From Methanosaeta sp. NSP1 (GTDB lineage: Archaea > Halobacteriota > Methanosarcinia > Methanotrichales > Methanotrichaceae): a DNA stretch of 9,714 nucleotides. The notes below the pieces were generated by a model. The model made no database searches. It was not told the DNA's origin and saw only the letters and a list, made by a program, of their open reading frames with translations. A program made the translations under genes and the position numbers. The DNA lies in contig NOLC01000064.1 in assembly GCA_002256595.1 (NCBI GenBank), positions 1 to 9,714 of the forward strand, in the 5' to 3' direction. Below, piece by piece: positions 8,719 to 9,714 of the stretch (its first letter is position 1; each line of letters opens with the position of its first letter).

Positions 8719-8728
8719 CTTTATAAGC
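8719..8728 (+). promoter_or_regulatory. TATA box driving TrmY
   Basis: CTTTATAAGC, a strong archaeal TATA match, about 20 bp from and facing the paralogue B box. A start near 8750 would leave a leader of about 90 nt before the TrmY ATG at 8843. That leader holds a TTGC-CCTG-GCAA mini-hairpin near 8780 and no recognised riboswitch. Confidence 0.5.
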
Positions 8729-8842
8729 TTTTCATATGATATGATCCAATCTGAAAGGCGATCCTGAAATCCTTCCCCTTTGCCCTGGCAAGCAATCTCC
8801 GAGACGAAAGAGGCATGTACCACCCCAGACCATGTGCCTTGC

Positions 8843-9094
8843 ATGCGCACATTCGTCATCGTGGGCCACAAGGCCACCACTTCTCCCAATTTCTCCCTGG
8901 AGGATATACCCGGCACCTCCGGCCGGCTGGATATTCTATGCCGGGCTGTAACAGCCGCCTTCGTCATATCGCACGGCATCAGAAAGGATGCCTCGGTTTG
9001 TCTGGTGCTGCTGGGTGGCGAGGCGCCCAAGACCATTCTTCTGCATGGCGGGAGCCTGCGCCATCTCAATCCCGACGCCTGCCTGAGCTTTTAG
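8843..9094 (+). CDS. trmY: tRNA pseudouridine-54 N1-methyltransferase TrmY, N-terminal part (gene interrupted)
   Basis: 83 codons matching the N-terminal half of TrmY, a SPOUT-class methylase that makes N1-methylpseudouridine at position 54 of archaeal tRNAs. Diagnostic segments are [51 protein letters not shown] and the LRHLNPD that homologues continue as ERS/ERN. Here the frame reads ACLSF-stop straight after NPD. The expected stretch of about 30 residues (a helix and a STPGIYV-like strand) is missing, and the rest continues in another frame. The ATG at 8843 is chosen because homologues begin MR.F; a TTG at 8780 is open in the same frame but would add 21 unrelated residues. No ribosome site precedes the ATG. 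Confidence 0.85.
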   Translation: MRTFVIVGHKATTSPNFSLEDIPGTSGRLDILCRAVTAAFVISHGIRKDASVCLVLLGGEAPKTILLHGGSLRHLNPDACLSF

Positions 9095-9348
9095 AGGATC
9101 TCAAAGAGGCGGATCTGGTGTACCTGAAGGAAGACGGGCCGGACATCCGAGGCATGGAAGGCATCAGCTCCGCAGGGAAGACTGTTTTCATCCTGGGCGA
9201 CCACACCGGAATGGCGGAGGAAGAGGAGGAGCTGATGGGCCGGGCCGGGGCCAGGAAAGCCTCGTTGGGGGAGACGAGCCTGCACGCCGACCACTGCATT
9301 GTCATATTGAACTGGATGCTGGACAGCAATGCATTTATGCCGGGATGA
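9076..9348 (+). CDS. trmY: TrmY C-terminal part in a shifted frame (fragment)
   Basis: About 90 codons encoding the rest of Trm[21 protein letters not shown], then [20 protein letters not shown] and [15 protein letters not shown]. The last two are the trefoil-knot segments that bind S-adenosylmethionine in the SPOUT fold. There is no start codon or ribosome site at its beginning; it is simply the continuation of the broken gene one frame away. The lower bound is where homology resumes (RRLPELL), not a start. The stop is 37 nt before the ATG of the small membrane protein. Confidence 0.8.
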   Translation, partial: RLPELLEDLKEADLVYLKEDGPDIRGMEGISSAGKTVFILGDHTGMAEEEEELMGRAGARKASLGETSLHADHCIVILNWMLDSNAFMPG

Positions 9349-9385
9349 AGAGCAATATTTCCTGAATTCTGATTGGTGATATGAA

Positions 9386-9634
9386 ATGTCCAATTTAAAG
9401 AGCCCCTGGCTGGCAGTGATCCTGAATCTGCTCATTCCAGGCCTGGGCCATATCTATCTGGGTCTCGTCAAAAGGGGAATAGTCCTTTTCTTCCTCACGG
9501 CGGCAGTGGCAGCTATCAGCTCGGGCATGGGCTGGATTTTGGGGGTCATACTCTGCTCCTATGATGCCTATCAGATTGCCAAAGGCAGACCGGCACCATT
9601 CGATTTTCTGGAGAAGTATATTGGAGAAGAATAA
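9386..9634 (+). CDS. small two-helix membrane protein (TM2-like)
   Basis: An 82-residue protein with two hydrophobic segments, about 8-26 and 31-58. The first holds the signature WLAVILNLLIPGLGHIYLG followed by a KRG turn; the second is followed by YDAYQIAKG. This pattern (PGLGHIYLG, KRGI, then a Tyr-rich amphipathic end) is widespread in small archaeal and bacterial TM2-like proteins of unknown role. The ATG at 9386 is preferred over one at 9381 because GGTGAT at 9375-9380 lies 5 nt before it and it is in frame. It follows the TrmY region by 37 nt on the same strand and may share its transcript. Confidence 0.75.
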   Translation: MSNLKSPWLAVILNLLIPGLGHIYLGLVKRGIVLFFLTAAVAAISSGMGWILGVILCSYDAYQIAKGRPAPFDFLEKYIGEE

Positions 9635-9714
9635 TTCGGGCGAACAGAGGGACCCATTGGGAAATCTAGCCATCACCCTGGTCCCCGATGATCTTCTTTT
9701 GCCGGTAGTCCTCT
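9621..9714 (+). CDS. possible start of a further gene (partial, runs off the window)
   Basis: Frame 3 stays open to the window end, while the other two plus frames close. From TTG at 9621 it reads MEKNNSGEQRDPLGNL and continues as AITLVPDDLLLPVVL. GGAG at 9610-9613 lies 7 nt before this TTG, which would overlap the preceding gene by 14 nt. A second TTG at 9657 has GAGG 6 nt upstream and is an equal alternative. No family can be named from about 31 residues. Confidence 0.35.
   Translation, partial: MEKNNSGEQRDPLGNLAITLVPDDLLLPVVL

Noticed and set aside
8635..9069. 144-codon minus-strand open frame opposite TrmY
   Set aside because: Lies antisense to the clearly homologous TrmY half and across the promoter region; its sequence looks like a frame shadow.

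Overview
The window is from an archaeon, most likely a methanogen of the Methanothrix (Methanosaeta) type. Three genes point to this: an archaeal nascent-polypeptide-associated complex protein (aNAC), O-phosphoseryl-tRNA:Cys-tRNA synthase (SepCysS, the methanogen-type route to Cys-tRNA) and the tRNA pseudouridine-54 methylase TrmY. Several genes have TATA-like boxes about 24-30 nt before the start codon, others have GGTGAT or GGAGG ribosome binding sites, and many proteins are secreted with N-glycosylation sequons. The genus is an inference from gene content and style; no rRNA is present.

Layout, left to right. Positions 1-876 (+) hold the tail of an unidentified gene and a YkgJ-type Cys-cluster protein. 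Positions 884-1946 (-) hold a two-gene unit: a membrane-anchored Ig-like protein, then an exported staphylococcal-nuclease-like protein. About 300 bases without a convincing gene follow. Positions 2255-4437 (+) hold aNAC and a 582-residue HD phosphohydrolase whose C-terminus looks like a fused YwgA-type domain. Positions 4521-4994 (-) hold a small secreted protein with three copies of an FL-x-x-x-[WY]-x-P motif. Positions 5052-6005 (-) hold a glycerophosphodiester phosphodiesterase fused to a Cys-rich zinc-finger-like domain. It diverges from SepCysS (+, 6096-7147) across a 90-bp region with two facing TATA-like boxes. Positions 7159-8638 (-) hold two paralogous secreted proteins that end in the same GMGGSGL tail. 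TrmY (+, 8843-9348), a two-helix membrane protein (+, 9386-9634) and the start of another possible gene complete the window.

The most striking observation is that SepCysS and TrmY, two normally well-conserved translation-related genes about 2.1 kb apart, are broken in the same way. In each, the reading frame changes exactly where about 30 conserved residues are missing, and in both the missing length must be 1 modulo 3. This could be decay, a programmed or population-level deletion, or an assembly defect; reads would decide. Other points of interest are the two domain fusions, the paralogous secreted pair with its conserved C-terminal tail, and the repeat protein.

No tRNA, rRNA, CRISPR array, insertion sequence or phage gene was recognised.
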